NCBI RefSeq assembly: GCF_026230105.1
Contig: NC_079485.1
Coordinates: forward strand, 29,307,572 to 29,371,571
Origin: Diorhabda sublineata
Lineage: Eukaryota > Arthropoda > Insecta > Coleoptera > Chrysomelidae
Direction: 5' to 3'
Length of the DNA: 64,000 bases
This document shows, in pieces, positions 1-12,282 of the stretch. Numbering within the stretch: the first letter of the stretch is position 1; each line of letters begins with the position of its first letter. A model generated the notes under the pieces. It was not told the DNA's origin. It was given only the letters and a program-made list of their open reading frames with translations, and made no database searches. A program made the position numbers and the translations under genes.

Positions 1-2243
1 AATGTAATGTTTGTTTGAAAACGTTTTGCGACAAAGGTGCTTTAAAAATTCATTTCTCTGCTGTACATTTACGAGAGATGCATAAATGCACTGTTGAAGG
101 TTGTAATATGATGTTCAGCTCTAGACGATCCAGAAATAGACACAGTGCTAATCCTAACCCAAAGCTACATTCACCCCACCTTAGAAGAAAAATATCTCCT
201 CACGACGGAAGAAGCTCCCAAGCACATTCAATTTTGATGCCTCCGCAAAGTGGACTGTCCCTTCCGGCGGCAGCAGCAGCCCTTAGTCCATTGAATCCTT
301 TTGGTCCTTTTCCTCTATTGACACCACCACCGGATATGAAATACCATTCGTTACCTCCAATGGACTTTAAACAAACGCTAGACCTAAGTATTCAACGAAT
401 GAAAGAGAGCAAAGGTACATATCCAGATTATTCATCGGTTCAAGTATTCTCGAATAATCAACAACATTCGGAGGAAGATGAAGATGATGATGATGGTATC
501 GTGGTTGTAGGAGGGGATGAGGAAGAAGAGCAAGAAAAAGACAAAAAAGAAACAACTAATGGAACAACTGATGTTCAGGAGGGACCTGAAGATTTGGTTA
601 TGCCTGCAAAAAAGCAAAAAATGTCAATATCAGATATAGATGAAGACATAACAAGTAATGTTGATAGTAATGAAGATTCACTTAGCGTCGTTGATACCCC
701 TAGCCTTAACGATGAACCGAGTGTTCAAATTAATAAGAGAAAAAGAAAAAGTCAAAATCCAACAAGATGTGCTGTACCTGTGATGATGGAGGATGCTGTT
801 AGTGATGGAGATTCTTCCAATGACGTATTTTCTGAAAGATTAGCCGATCAGGTACGGCTAGAACAAGAAGAAAAAGAAGAGAAAGAAAAAGAAAATAACA
901 GTGAGCTGCCAGTACCTGTAGAAACCAAAAAAGAATATGCAAGCGATACTCCTCTTGATTTAGGAAAACGGAGTCCAGATGTTAATGCAAATGAAACAGA
1001 AAAAATTACACACGAAATAAAAACTAGTATAGCACCATTATTTACAATAGATAAGCTAAAAAAAGAAAAGCAGCATCAGGATTCGGAGACTCAGGAAGAT
1101 ATAGAAGACAGGCCGACTAGCTCAATGGAAAGCAACAAAAGTGATGAATCATTCGACTCTACAAATCCATTACGACAACTCGAAAGTCTTTCTCATGGTC
1201 ATTTCAATGATCTAATGGCTAGAGGTCTGCATTTAGGTTTAGGAGGCCAACCTCCATCGTTTCCTCCGTTGGGGTTTATGATGGGTACTGGTCCCCCAAG
1301 TCCCACTCGATCTCAAACATCCTCCGGAGGTAGTAGTAATGGAAGAGATTCTCCCGATGATAGCAGCCAACATCAGTTATTCGGGCATTTTGACAACGGC
1401 CAGTTTATTAGTGGTATGGATGTACCAGTAGATAAAGATAATCCTCGAAGATGTACAGCGTGTGGTAAAATTTTCCAAAATCATTTTGGTGTTAAGACTC
1501 ATTACCAAAATGTTCATTTGAAACTAATGCATAAATGTAATGTAGATGGTTGCAATGCCGCTTTTCCTTCGAAGAGAAGTCGGGATAGACACAGCGCTAA
1601 CTTAAATTTACATAGAAAGTTATTATCCACTACTTCAGATAAATCTACAGCTAGTTTATTTTTAGACAAATCGCCGTTTGCCAGCTTAGCAAATCCAGCT
1701 TTACACGGTGATTTTCTCACAAGATTATACGCTGAAGAAGCTTTAAAAGGTCACCATTTACCTCCTCCAAATTTAGATCAACTGATGCTTAATGGTGACC
1801 GTATACCGCATCCACCTCTTCTACTACCTCCCCTAGGTGGGCTTCCCTTTCCTTTAGGTAATTTTAACCACTTTAGCCAATTTAATGGATCCGCGTTGTC
1901 TACAACGCATAAAGAACGTTCCTCGACCTCCAACTCACCTGTTTCCGGATCACCTCCACCCTCAAACCTATCACCTGCTCCTACCAAATACATCCACTGT
2001 GTCGAAGAAGATCTTCCAACTCCTGATAAGGAGGGTAATCTTCCATGCAGACTGTGCAAAATCGCTTTTAGTACTACCGCGCTACTCAAAGAACATTGCG
2101 AAAAACACCATATTTCGGAAATGTTTAAGTGTACTGTGATGGGTTGTCCAAAAGTGTTCGTTTCGCGAACGAGAAGGAACATCCATTCCGAAAATGAATC
2201 TCTCCACGCAAATTCTCCATCGAAAGACGCTGAGCTCTCGTGA
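1..2243 (+). CDS. disco: Disconnected/basonuclin-type C2H2 zinc-finger transcription factor, terminal exon (partial)
   Basis: The reading frame is open from the first base (codons begin at base 3) to the TGA at 2241-2243, so the 5' part of the gene lies outside the window. Residues are counted from base 15. Three paired C2H2 fingers are visible. Pair 1 (bases 3-160) has CNVC, HFSAVH and EGCNMMFSSRRSRNRHSANP. Pair 2 (about residues 480-530) has CTACGKIF, HYQNVHLK and the DGCNAAFPSKRSRDRHSANL block. Pair 3 (about residues 678-725) has CRLCKIAF and GCPKVFVSRTRRNIHSEN. The RSRxRHSANxN signature is diagnostic of the disco/basonuclin family. Between the pairs lie a poly-acidic stretch (about 152-175), a basic KRKRK likely NLS (about 241-245), a PLDLG motif resembling a CtBP-binding PxDLS (about 313-317), and Pro/Ser-rich segments. 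In Drosophila, disco and disco-r act in ventral appendage, gnathal and optic-lobe patterning. Whether this is disco or disco-r cannot be decided here. Confidence 0.87.
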   Translation, partial: CNVCLKTFCDKGALKIHFSAVHLREMHKCTVEGCNMMFSSRRSRNRHSANPNPKLHSPHLRRKISPHDGRSSQAHSILMPPQSGLSLPAAAAALSPLNPFGPFPLLTPPPDMKYHSLPPMDFKQTLDLSIQRMKESKGTYPDYSSVQVFSNNQQHSEEDEDDDDGIVVVGGDEEEEQEKDKKETTNGTTDVQEGPEDLVMPAKKQKMSISDIDEDITSNVDSNEDSLSVVDTPSLNDEPSVQINKRKRKSQNPTRCAVPVMMEDAVSDGDSSNDVFSERLADQVRLEQEEKEEKEKENNSELPVPVETKKEYASDTPLDLGKRSPDVNANETEKITHEIKTSIAPLFTIDKLKKEKQHQDSETQEDIEDRPTSSMESNKSDESFDSTNPLRQLESLSHGHFNDLMARGLHLGLGGQPPSFPPLGFMMGTGPPSPTRSQTSSGGSSNGRDSPDDSSQHQLFGHFDNGQFISGMDVPVDKDNPRRCTACGKIFQNHFGVKTHYQNVHLKLMHKCNVDGCNAAFPSKRSRDRHSANLNLHRKLLSTTSDKSTASLFLDKSPFASLANPALHGDFLTRLYAEEALKGHHLPPPNLDQLMLNGDRIPHPPLLLPPLGGLPFPLGNFNHFSQFNGSALSTTHKERSSTSNSPVSGSPPPSNLSPAPTKYIHCVEEDLPTPDKEGNLPCRLCKIAFSTTALLKEHCEKHHISEMFKCTVMGCPKVFVSRTRRNIHSENESLHANSPSKDAELS

Positions 2244-4990
2244 CCTTTAAAAAACGTTATAGATTTTAGCGCGATTCCACTGTGGTGGTGATCTTATTGA
2301 GAGTACCTACTTATTAAAGATTATCTTAATCGATCAAATTTGACTGCTTGCTATTTTCAAGGAAATAGTTTTTTTATAATATTTTTTCATTGAAGCTATT
2401 TTATTGGGAGGTGAGTAATGAAAAACAAATTAAATTCATATTCTGGTTGGTACTCAAATTTATTTTCACCAGTGAACTGATTTATTCTAATTTTTTTATA
2501 TTTGAGTATGGAAACAACTATTTGTACAACTGTCAAATAACTTTACCGCATTTCTATTGATGCCTGAATGTTAACTTGTAATTTCTAGTAAAGTTTGAAT
2601 AATTACTTCCAATATAAAATGTTACGAGTTGCTGCTGATCAGAAACATTAGATATTTCTTGAAAAGTTTTGTTTCCACAATTTTATCAGATATTTTAATG
2701 TGTTTGGAGAAGATGGACAATTCTATATTTTGTTATAAATCTAAATTTTTTGGCAACAAGAATTATAGAACTTCTTCTGAAACAGTGTCCTTTGTAGTCC
2801 TTATATGTGTCTTTTTCCAAGCCATTTTCCAATTATCTTGCACATAAAGTAATTTTGTTCCGGTATCAGCATCTTGAATACATTTATTGATATCATCGTT
2901 TGATTCACTTCTTTCTTTTCGCACCCTTCGCGAAAACGATCCTATGTTTTCCCATATGCATACTAACTTTGATTTGGAAGGAAGTACTAAGGAAGTAAAT
3001 GCAAGATGTTGGATGTTGGATGTTGAACCATCTTCTTGAAAATAACTTCAAATTTAAACAATTAAGAGCAAATCAGTTACTATAGTAACAGCACAGGAAG
3101 ACCACTGGATGCTGTGAAATAGTACTGATAGCATTAAGGATAACAAACAACCACCAAGATGTATTGGAAGTATTTATTTTTGATATAATTCAGACGATGT
3201 GAATTCACATTGACAGTTATACAAAACACGTATATCGCGTTTTTATGGCACATTCCAGAGAATTTTTAGCCTCCACAAAATAATTCAACCGTGTCATGTG
3301 CCGTTAAAAAAACACTCATTATACAAAATATGCTATTTCATGTAATCATCATCATCTTTAAAAAAATATCAAAGATTGTTTGCAATCTATTGACAGAGAT
3401 GTGAATAATGCAAATTATGTAGAAAACAATCCAAATGAGGTGAATAAAACAAAATAAATGTTGAATAGAGAAAATTCTAATAAAGAAATTAAAGAAGTTC
3501 TAGAAAATATAGAAGATATTTTTATAAAAATTTACTTATCCAAATGTTAAGCCATACTAATACAACGCTTAACTTTCATTATTTCTACTACATTATAAGT
3601 ATATTCTATGACGAAAATTCAATAAATTAATAAAAATAAACAAGTGTGGATTTTCATAACTCACCTAACATATTAATGGAGGTAAATATGATGTTGCTAC
3701 TTACCATAGAACTGTTCTTAGTTTCGTTTTAAATGTAATCATACATTAATATTTTTTCTATTTTCTCACCACTTTAAAAGTTTAATTCATAAAACTTACC
3801 ATATTATTAAGTTTCTTTTTAAAATATATTGTGGTAATTGTTTTTTGTAAATATCTGCAATTTTAGAACCAATATTTCTCATTAGCCCTTTAGATTAGTC
3901 ATGACATATTCACATATTTTTCTCACGTATAATTTTTCAGTATTTGACAGTCTATTCACAGCTTGAAAATTGATCAACAATCCTTGATTACATGTGTAAA
4001 GTAATTTACAATTTTTATTTGAATAAATTGAAATATCTCGTTAATAAATTGCCGTGGAATTCTTAAATACCCTGTATATTTCGGTCCCTACTGAAAATTT
4101 AAAAATATGCAAAACCATTTCTTACTTTAAGACGAAAATTTACGTCTTTCCAATTGAATTACATCGCCCTTTTAGAAATTATTATGACGTGGCTTTGCAA
4201 ATTTTGATTTTTCTGTGGAGGGCGAAATTTGGAGAGCTTTGAACACCCTGTATGAATAATAACACGCCAATGAACGAAAAAATGAGAAACTTTAAGGAAA
4301 TATTAATGTATGAACTTTAGCTTATGAGAGAGGGTCAATAAGTTCGTAACTTTTTGAATGAAACACAGGTTTTTGTATAAAAATCATTCTATTTTTCGAT
4401 TATACACTCAGCCCAATCCAACATTTTTTTTATCCCAAATATTTTGTGAGATTATTGAAGTCCATTTCCTTTTCAGAGTAATTTCCTGAGGTACAAGATA
4501 TAGCCACTCTGTCTAAAATAACTTTTTTCTTGGACCCAATTCACGGTTACTAGACAGCACAAAAATTCATGTCGTTATGTTACGATTGCGTTTATGATTC
4601 ATTGTAATCAAATAGGGTCCTCCCTCGTAGTCCTAAAGCTTTCTCATACACAAGTAATTCGAAATTGAAACCATCGAACCAAGATACCTAAGTCTTGCAC
4701 AATTTCTGGTACCATATCGTTTTTGGAATGTAAAAATTCAACTATTTTCTATGGCTACCGAATACAAACTAAATGATGCAGCTTATTACACAGAAGTCAA
4801 ATGACGGATGACTGTTGACAAAAGCAGTGTTGCTGTTTTAGTTCTAGGTGGGACATTCAAACAGTCACGGACGTTTATATAACAAGAAAATAAAAGCAGT
4901 CATATATTCGATTAAGTTAATTTCGTATATGTGATTATAGAATAGTTCATATTTCTGGAAGCCAGTTTCTGTATGCTTATTTATTTGAAA
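2244..4990 (+). other. 3' untranslated/downstream region of the zinc-finger gene
   Basis: No coding exon is visible. The A/T-rich sequence directly after the stop codon is probably 3' UTR. The first clustered AATAAA hexamers on the + strand are at 3443-3448, 3453-3458 and 3621-3626. A small 7-bp tandem triplication (GATGTTG three times) sits near 3005-3026. The stretch from about 4320 contains a mariner-like end motif (GTCAATAAGTTCGTAAC) but no readable transposase. Confidence 0.4.
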
Positions 4991-5005
4991 GAACCTGCAC
5001 TTCAA

Positions 5006-5010
<5 letters not shown>

Positions 5011-5077
<67 letters not shown>
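5011..5077. repeat. (AT)n microsatellite
   Basis: A pure alternating AT dinucleotide tract of about 67 bases. The poly-Ile/Tyr reading frame through it is an artefact of the repeat. Confidence 0.97.
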
Positions 5078-5080
<3 letters not shown>

Positions 5081-5339
5081 AATTTTATTTGCCAGTCTTC
5101 GAATACTCAAATTTGTACATATATCTTAGTTTAGTGATCTCTTCATTTTGTGATTGCAAGAAGTTGTAAATGTATAAATATTCACAGAAACAGACGGACC
5201 ACAATTGTCAAAAAGGGCACTATCATTTACGAAAAGTAAAGTACATAAGGAATTGATGGTTTTAAAAAAATTAATGTTGATACAATATGCATTTTCAAAA
5301 AATTATTGATTACATATTTACATTTGAAAAATATTTGTT

Positions 5340-6130
5340 ATAACTGCTCTCCAAAAACGTAACAGTGGTCGATAGATTTCATATCACCCTTAATATACTC
5401 TACCCTATGATTTCAGCCCAATGTTCAACAAGCTCTTGGAGATCTTAGTAAAGCCATTCTTTTTTGAATTGCATTTTCAACATCTTGTTTGGATTCAAAT
5501 TTGTCCACACAGGAATTTCATAATGGGTCTAAATAAATAGTAAACTGACTATATGCAATCTGAACTAACTGCTGGATATGGTAGCAACTCAACACAGTTC
5601 TTCGATTTTTTTCCGCGTAGTATGTCATGTTGTAAGAGAACCCACGATCGGTTAACTAAACCTGGATATTTTTCCAATAAAACATAAATTCACATTAGCT
5701 GTCCTCTATATACCTTGGTATCCATAGATCGACTATCTGGAATGACTTAGAATTACATCAAATCTTCATAATTCCACCAGACACACATCAAGACTTTGCA
5801 ACGGATTTTGGTCATTTTTTTCGCGTAATTCGTCTGGCACTTTTATAATTTCTATGTATGATGTCTTTAGGAAGTCAAAAGAAGTCCTATAATCGACGTA
5901 TACTGGATTTCTACTGCTTCTCTGCAGGTTGAGCGTTAAATCTCCATTCTTAAAATGATTAAATCAACGCTGCGACTTACTTATTCATAGTGTCTTTCCC
6001 TTAAATTTCACATTCTTGCTGTCTCAGCTACTTTAAACAATTTTCACATATTAAAACCGACGTTGCTTAAAAGCCACCTCTGTAAAAATGGATAACTATT
6101 TGACGAGCTTTAATGACTCTTCAGCACAAG
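5340..6130 (-). pseudogene. Decayed mariner transposase remnant
   Basis: Reading the - strand in mixed frames gives recognisable mariner transposase blocks in order: a VCVWWNYEDL-like segment (near 5790-5770), IPDSRSMDTKVYRGQL, LLEKYPGLVNRSWVLLQHD (carrying the HD of the second catalytic Asp motif), an ELLPYPA block, and a C-terminal VENAIQKRMALLRSP-like segment. Many stops and frameshifts interrupt it, so it is non-functional. I could not find terminal inverted repeats, so the boundaries are approximate. Confidence 0.7.
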
Positions 6131-6139
6131 GTTTCTCGT

Positions 6140-7060
6140 TAAGAGCCTATCAGTGTAACTGTCCTCTGTCGGGTTCCAATATTTGTATGTAACTAAAAAA
6201 AATGATTCTGAAGTATCAATTTTCAAATCTATCTAAAAATATTTCGAGTATATTTAGAAAGTCTGAATTTCACTCATGTTTCATTACTGTATTCGAAATC
6301 AATTTTGTAGCTCATATTTTTCTATAGGGACCGAAATATTTAATTTAATTATGTAATAAACAATTGGCATAAACGTAGGTAAACATTATTTTTATTACAA
6401 TTTCGTAGTACTAATAATACTCAGTGATATCAAGAATATCAAGAATTTTTTCTATTGTTATATCCTAATCACTTCAATTCAATGTAACTATTAAATTAAC
6501 ATGTATCAACATTTAAATGTTTTCATTGTTCAAATTATTTCTACTCATTTGAACCTCAAAGAATTTAGAAATAAAAAAATTGAAGTACTAATGTCTTAAT
6601 CGATATCAAAAAATTGAAGTAAATACCAATTTTCAGAACCGTTATGTTAATATAATTATCCTCTAAATTCTGTCAACATAGGTAATTAGGGTTATAAATT
6701 GCTATGGGATAATAGGCAAAAAACAGAAATTGTTTAGGAGTTTTCGGAAACTATGATCTGAGGTCAAGTAGATCATCTATCAGCTGATTACGGATCCTAA
6801 CTCAGAATCAGATTTTTATCCCAGTTTCCCACCATCGCATTCATTTTTTTGTGAAAATTTCAAATGATCTACAAGAACTTTTGATTTTTATTACATTTGT
6901 ATGCTTTTATTCTTCCATGATATTTCTTACTTGTATAATAGATTCTAGATGTTTAATAATTGTTAATGAGCAGTTATATTTACCCTCTCCCATTCACCCC
7001 TTATTTTTATAAATTTCTTATATCTTAGACCTTTTCATGTATTAATACATCTAAATGTTC
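6140..7060. other. A/T-rich non-coding DNA
   Basis: Nothing recognisable: no coding block, repeat or element end was found on either strand. Confidence 0.5.
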
Positions 7061-7069
7061 TTGATTTTA

Positions 7070-7510
7070 GGTCTCTTCTGATTTCAAATTAGTCGCTTTT
7101 ATAATTTTTCGATGAGGTTTGGACTTCTTTTAGTCATAGTGATATTGACTTTCTTATGAATGTGAACTATTTCTAAAAATTCTATTTTTTTTTATCGTAT
7201 CGATGACCTCTTAGTCTATTTTCTAAATACTGAGATGTTTGTTCTATGTAGATAGCATCACAATTAGTACTAGACCCTTGATATATAATTTTACTTCTTT
7301 TGTTATTTGGTGTTTCTTGATTTCAATTTGGTAAAATATTTGGATAAGTCCTCTATGACTTAATAATTCGATAGTTGTTGGGAAAGTCCTTGTACATATG
7401 GTAAGAAAAAATGTTTTATGTTCTGATATTTCGTTTCTGTTTTATTTTTTAATTGATTGTAGTTTATCCTTTTCTTGAATATGTTGTCAATCATTTTTTC
7501 CGGATAATTA
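7070..7510 (-). pseudogene. Penelope-like retroelement fragment (RT tail plus GIY-YIG region)
   Basis: On the - strand this stretch parallels the better preserved copy at 19590-20065. It has an FFLTICTR/FPTTIELL counterpart of the LPCVQRLSQQIS block, then a TNCDAIYI-EQTSQYLENRLRGH segment corresponding to the GIY-YIG endonuclease signature, then a VHIHKKVN-like C-terminus. It is more eroded: the YIG triplet has become YIE and frames shift. Penelope-like elements encode a reverse transcriptase fused to a GIY-YIG endonuclease. This is a truncated, inactive piece. Confidence 0.72.
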
Positions 7511-7559
7511 TTTTATTTTAATTAATTTTTTTGCTTTTTGAAAATGTCTATATACCAAA

Positions 7560-9650
7560 AAGTGTAACAACCGCAAACCTCAGTCTACCAATGTAAAAAG
7601 CATCATATCAAATGACTACCACCTGATTAACTCCATCAGTTTCCGACCAATATGGAACGTGATCCGGGTTAGTTACCGAATATTCATATCATAATTGGAT
7701 TAACCCGATCATAGTTTCCGAAAAGTCTGTGGTAGCAGATAGAAAATACCTCAAGTGCCAGTGAGACTTTAAAGATACACTACAGTGTCATTGCCAAAGA
7801 CTTGTTTTGTAAACCAATCCAAATATTCAAGTCCACCAGAAGAATCACCAATTACCAATATTTCTATGAGTGCAAGTTGACTTGAACACTTACTCAAACT
7901 AATCATCCCGACCTCTAGTCATACCAACAATCCTTAATACTTATAAAATCTAAATAGCTATGAATCTACAATCAATCGTGAATTGATGTATATGTACTAG
8001 TTCAGAAATCTCTAGAACATCGCTCTGTGATTTATCATATGCAGAATATGAGTAAGATACCTGATGATACCTTCCAAGAAACCATTGAGACAGATGGACA
8101 CCTGTTAGGTAATTGTGAAGCTGTCCATAGGAAGAAGATGCAATATCTTGGCTTGAAACCGAAATAACTAATGGACGTATCCCCTAGGAGGTAATTTGGT
8201 TTATTGAGACCTCGTCCTAATAATAAACAATACATGGTGGTACAATATTTGGACCCTGATAATCCAAATGATGCCTCAAATATTTACTGTATTGATAAAG
8301 TAGTGAACTATAAGATAAATCTATGGTACCTACGACACCTACCAAAAGAGGATTCAAATTTTGGTGGGTATGGTTAATATACAAAACTTGATGAAAAAGT
8401 CCCTAAAGCTCTTGGAAACATACCATCCTAATCGCTTTTACTTATTACTTATTACCTTTTTTAAAAAATGGAAACAATGTGGAATGGTTGGTTAAGAATA
8501 AGGTATACTTGCAGTTGATTGGAAGTATTTTTTAGCAGAAAAATTAAGAATGGCGCCTCTACAGAGGTTCAGATCCATTTACTACTTTATATGGACAAGG
8601 ATAAGTATACAACGTTATAAGGAAGCATTTTCTAATTCTTATGGTTGCATTTTTTATATTGAATTTTTTGCAGAAAGTCTTATAAATTTGGAAATGATAG
8701 TACAGGGGAGTGGAGACCCTTCAAGAGAGTTAAAGATGCTATGATCTATATGAGTCAATAAAAACTAGAAAAAAAATTGTATATTTGAGTTACTCGCGTC
8801 CCTATCTCTAATAATTTGTATTTTATTTCTAGGATTAAGTAATTTCGACTAGTTTTATACAAAAAAGTGTTTGACATATTATTTTTGAATATTCTTATGT
8901 AACTGTGAATACCAAAAATCGTATTGAAACCAACTAGTACCTGTTTATGATTCTTTTGATATTTTTACTGTTTAAATTCAAGTGACGCTATGTGGTTGGT
9001 GCCCTTTGATGTGGTTCGATTAAAAAAGAAATGTCATATCTAAATTACATGTTGCTTAAACAATTAATCCAATCAATGATACCTATAACAATTAATGTAA
9101 TCTCTTATACTCTACTGGTGATACAATATTTAGTAATCTTCAAATAAAATGTATATTTAATGTGCAATAACTTTGTAAATATGCTGCAGTGCTTGTAAAT
9201 GTATAGTTGTATATATACCAATTGTTAACCGAAGGGTATTATTTAAATTATTCGATTTAAACTCCTTGATGTATACGAAAACAGTGTAAAACTAAAAATC
9301 AAAATAAACTCCTATTCCAACTTCACCACAGCTTGTAACACCTCCACATTTTCTTCAGTAGTGAACAACTTCTAACAAAACTTCACGTTGAAGACACCAC
9401 ATCTATTATCTGCAAGGTGTCAATAAGTCATTACACGTATCCTTTAGACCGAAATAAGCCATTGTCTAAAGTGGTTTAGTTTGTTTGCTGTTTTTATCAA
9501 AATCGAATAAAAAAAAATAAAATTACAACATTTTTGAATACTCTCATAAAAATTATTTTTTATCTTTACTGTAAACAGCAAAAACAATTGTTTAATTTTA
9601 TTTTCGTTATAATTATTTTCTCGAAAACCAAATGGCTATGGATTAAGGTA
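7560..9650. other. Non-coding stretch, part resembling a long 3' UTR
   Basis: No host exon was recognised. Short open frames near 8035-8235 and 8550-8744 match nothing I know. From about 9120 the + strand has Pumilio-like sites (TGTAAATA at 9174-9181, TGTATATA at 9208-9215) followed by AATAAA at 9303-9308. That pattern would fit the distal end of an extended 3' UTR, possibly of the zinc-finger gene upstream, but it is only suggestive. Confidence 0.3.
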
Positions 9651-9654
9651 AATA

Positions 9655-10066
9655 CGATGTCTGGCTATTAAGTAACGAGACTGGTTAAGAACAAGAGTTT
9701 TATTATAAAAATTATTCTACATTCGAATGCTTCCCTTCAATATATTTCCTTCCCATCACCACACACCTTTCCATACGTTTTTTCTATCGATCGAAGCAGT
9801 GCAGGAAGTCTTCTTTGGTGAGGGCCCTTAGGAGCTCTGTCGTTTTTTACTTTACCGCTTCCATCGGGTACCTTTCAAAGCAGATCTAATATTTTTCTAA
9901 CTTTTTCTATATCTGCGCTAGAAAAACATCTGCTTTGAAAGGAACCCGATTTGAGTCGATGGTAAATGGTGAAGGCCATCATCAAAGAGGACTTCCTGCT
10001 TCGATCAATGGAAAGGTGTGTGGCAAGGGGAGGGAACCAGTCTCGTTATTTAATAGCCAGACCTCT
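9655..10066. mobile_element. Fold-back mariner derivative made of two inverted copies of the same transposon end
   Basis: The left end reads CGATGTCTGGCTATTAAGTA after a TA. The right end, reverse-complemented, reads AGAGGTCTGGCTATTAAATA, and TA follows it. Both arms carry transposase 3'-end coding and 3'-UTR sequence: the left arm (to about 9890) in - orientation, the right arm (from about 9930) in + orientation with AIIKEDFLLRSMERCVARGG. Compare the KEDFQHCCDQWKKRIQRCVARGG of the copy at 57674-58413. The element is thus a head-to-head palindrome of the 3' terminus with no 5' half or catalytic core, most likely an aberrant internally deleted derivative that could be mobilised only in trans. 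Confidence 0.8.
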
Positions 10067-10839
10067 TATACGTAAATCGACTTATTTTGGTCTAATATGT
10101 GTGATGTGTGAACTTTTATTGATACCTTGTATATTTTACTTTCTCTTTTTCATAACTGTATACATATCATATTTAGACATTTTACGTATTTAATGTCCTA
10201 TAGAAAAATAAATAAATGGGAATTATTATAAGTAATCAACAAAATATATGAATGGGAGTTTAATAATATTTTTTTTTGTAAATCATACTTGTAAATGTCA
10301 TTTGTTACTGCGTATTCACAAATCCTGTGTACAGTTTAACATGTATTGCCTTTGGGCTAATTAAATTCTATAGCTGTCGTATTTGAAGTTTCATTTCCTC
10401 ATCTACTTTTCCCAAAGTTCCTTATAGAAGAAAACAAATAAAAGAAATAAACAGTATGAGAAATAATTACCTTCAAGATTGAGTTAAACCAAGACACACA
10501 TAAAACACGTTGACGACAGTGATACAAGCTCATATTAATACTAGGAGGAAAATTATGGGATTTGACTTAGCGGAAAAGCCTTGCTTTCGAGCCAGCTACG
10601 TTTGGTGGATTCTCCAGTCCTCGAAACCCCCCAAGAGCTAGGACAAGGCATATTCCAAGGTATCCCTAGTCTTAGTTATAAAAATATTTAAAAAACTATG
10701 ACGAATGTTGTTAATACTATTTCAATTATCATATTTGTACTAAAAAACTAGTAAAAATTCAAACAATTCACAATGATACGAAGTTAGTTCAAATATAAAG
10801 CGGAATTTTGCTATAAAAAATGTTATTAAGTTACATAGC

Positions 10840-11030
10840 TGAAATTTCTTACAGTTTTTCTAGATAGTCTCCGTCACATTGGACACACTTATGTCACTTC
10901 TCCGGAAGCTTTTTCGTAAAAATATCTCGACTTGTCAGTAAACCATTCACGCACGAAGAATTCTATATCGTGCTTTCGCATCGCAGTTCGCCAACTGCCT
11001 CTTTCAAAGGACCAAATATATAATAGTCTA
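10840..11030 (-). pseudogene. Mariner transposase C-terminal fragment
   Basis: The - strand gives FGPLKEAVGELRCE, then FVREWFTDKSRYFYEKA and, after a frameshift, KCVQCDGDYLEK. These correspond in order to the C-terminal part of SETMAR-type mariner transposases (FGPLKEAL...WL...F..GI..L..RW.KC....GDYVEK). No catalytic residue is included. Confidence 0.68.
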
Positions 11031-11129
11031 ACATTGAGTGTAGCCAATTTTATTATATTTGAACCAACCTTGTATCATAGTGAGACAAAAGTTTCCATCA
11101 TGGTACACAATAATTTAGTCGCTTAAATT

Positions 11130-12282
11130 ATATAAAAGATATCCAAAACGTCAAAAATAAAATTATCGAAAGAATGAGTAGGTTAAATTTTCAATATATG
11201 GTACAGACTTTCTGGAACCTAGCCTTAAAGGGTTGATAACATTTTAGAAGATTATTTTTCTAAAACCTTTTTTTATGTCTGAATATCTGTAATAAAAATA
11301 ACTTAGTACCTCTATAGAAATTTTTGAAAATAAGACTCAATTTCTACGAGATCTATAAATAAGAACGTTGCTTTTTATCGGAGTTCCCTCGTAAGACAAA
11401 TTCGCCGACATGGTTTCAATCCAGAAAAATCATCTCTTAAATTAAACGATAAACTGTGTTCAATTTTATTATACTTTTGAGCATGTTTATTTTCTTTTTA
11501 TAAACAAGAGGAGACACAAGTAAATGTTTTTGTTATTTTTACATTGAAATAGCTCTGGACAATATTAAATTTATTTTTCCAAGATTCGAGGTAACAAAAC
11601 AACTGCCAAATTACGGCAATTATTTATATATACAATAAATGATCTGTCATCTTATTAGAAGGTATCACTAGAGATAATGAAGAAAAGTTTGGATTTGAAA
11701 ACTACTATTCATAATTTCGAAAAATGTTTCCTAATGTAAGGCCCATGACCCACAAGTGGGCAAATCGAAAATGGAGTCACTCCTCCTAAGATCCAAGAGA
11801 TTTTTGACAGAAAAAACCTTCAAGTACTCGATTTTCGGTATCAGAGATTGAAGATATTGCAAAATTTTTCATGATTTTCTAATACTTAAAACTTTATACT
11901 CGATTATCTCAATACTGCATTGTTTTGGTTTGCTGGACTTATAGTTCTGATAATTTTCAAACAATATATCTTAGAAAATACATTGTCTTCGAAAGTACAT
12001 AGTTAACTTGTTATTATCAATTATCTGACGATTTTTTTTAGTTTTCCACTTTTCACTTTAGATTTGGCTACAAATCGATGTATCGCAAAAATCCTACGTT
12101 CTTCTATAACAGTATTTATAGATTATCAAAAAAATTCGATAGCTCATTATGATTTAAAAAATTACAGGAGCTGTTAGTGCAGCCAAAAACCATTAAAGAG
12201 GAGACGTCATCACAAAAACAGTATACTGTCGCAATTTTGAGATAAATTCATTCAAAAATATTATTGTGAGCAGTCACGGATA
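11130..12282. other. A/T-rich non-coding DNA
   Basis: No coding block, inverted repeat or tandem repeat that I could recognise. Confidence 0.45.

Noticed and set aside
1778..2182. 134-codon - strand open frame opposite the zinc-finger exon
   Set aside because: It is the antisense shadow of a clearly coding + strand exon with conserved finger motifs.
4069..4248. ACCCTGTAT at both edges of a short segment, considered as a transposon
   Set aside because: The two copies are in the same orientation, not inverted, and no duplication flanks them.
4865..5110. 81-codon - strand open frame rich in Ile/Tyr
   Set aside because: It is produced by the AT dinucleotide tract.
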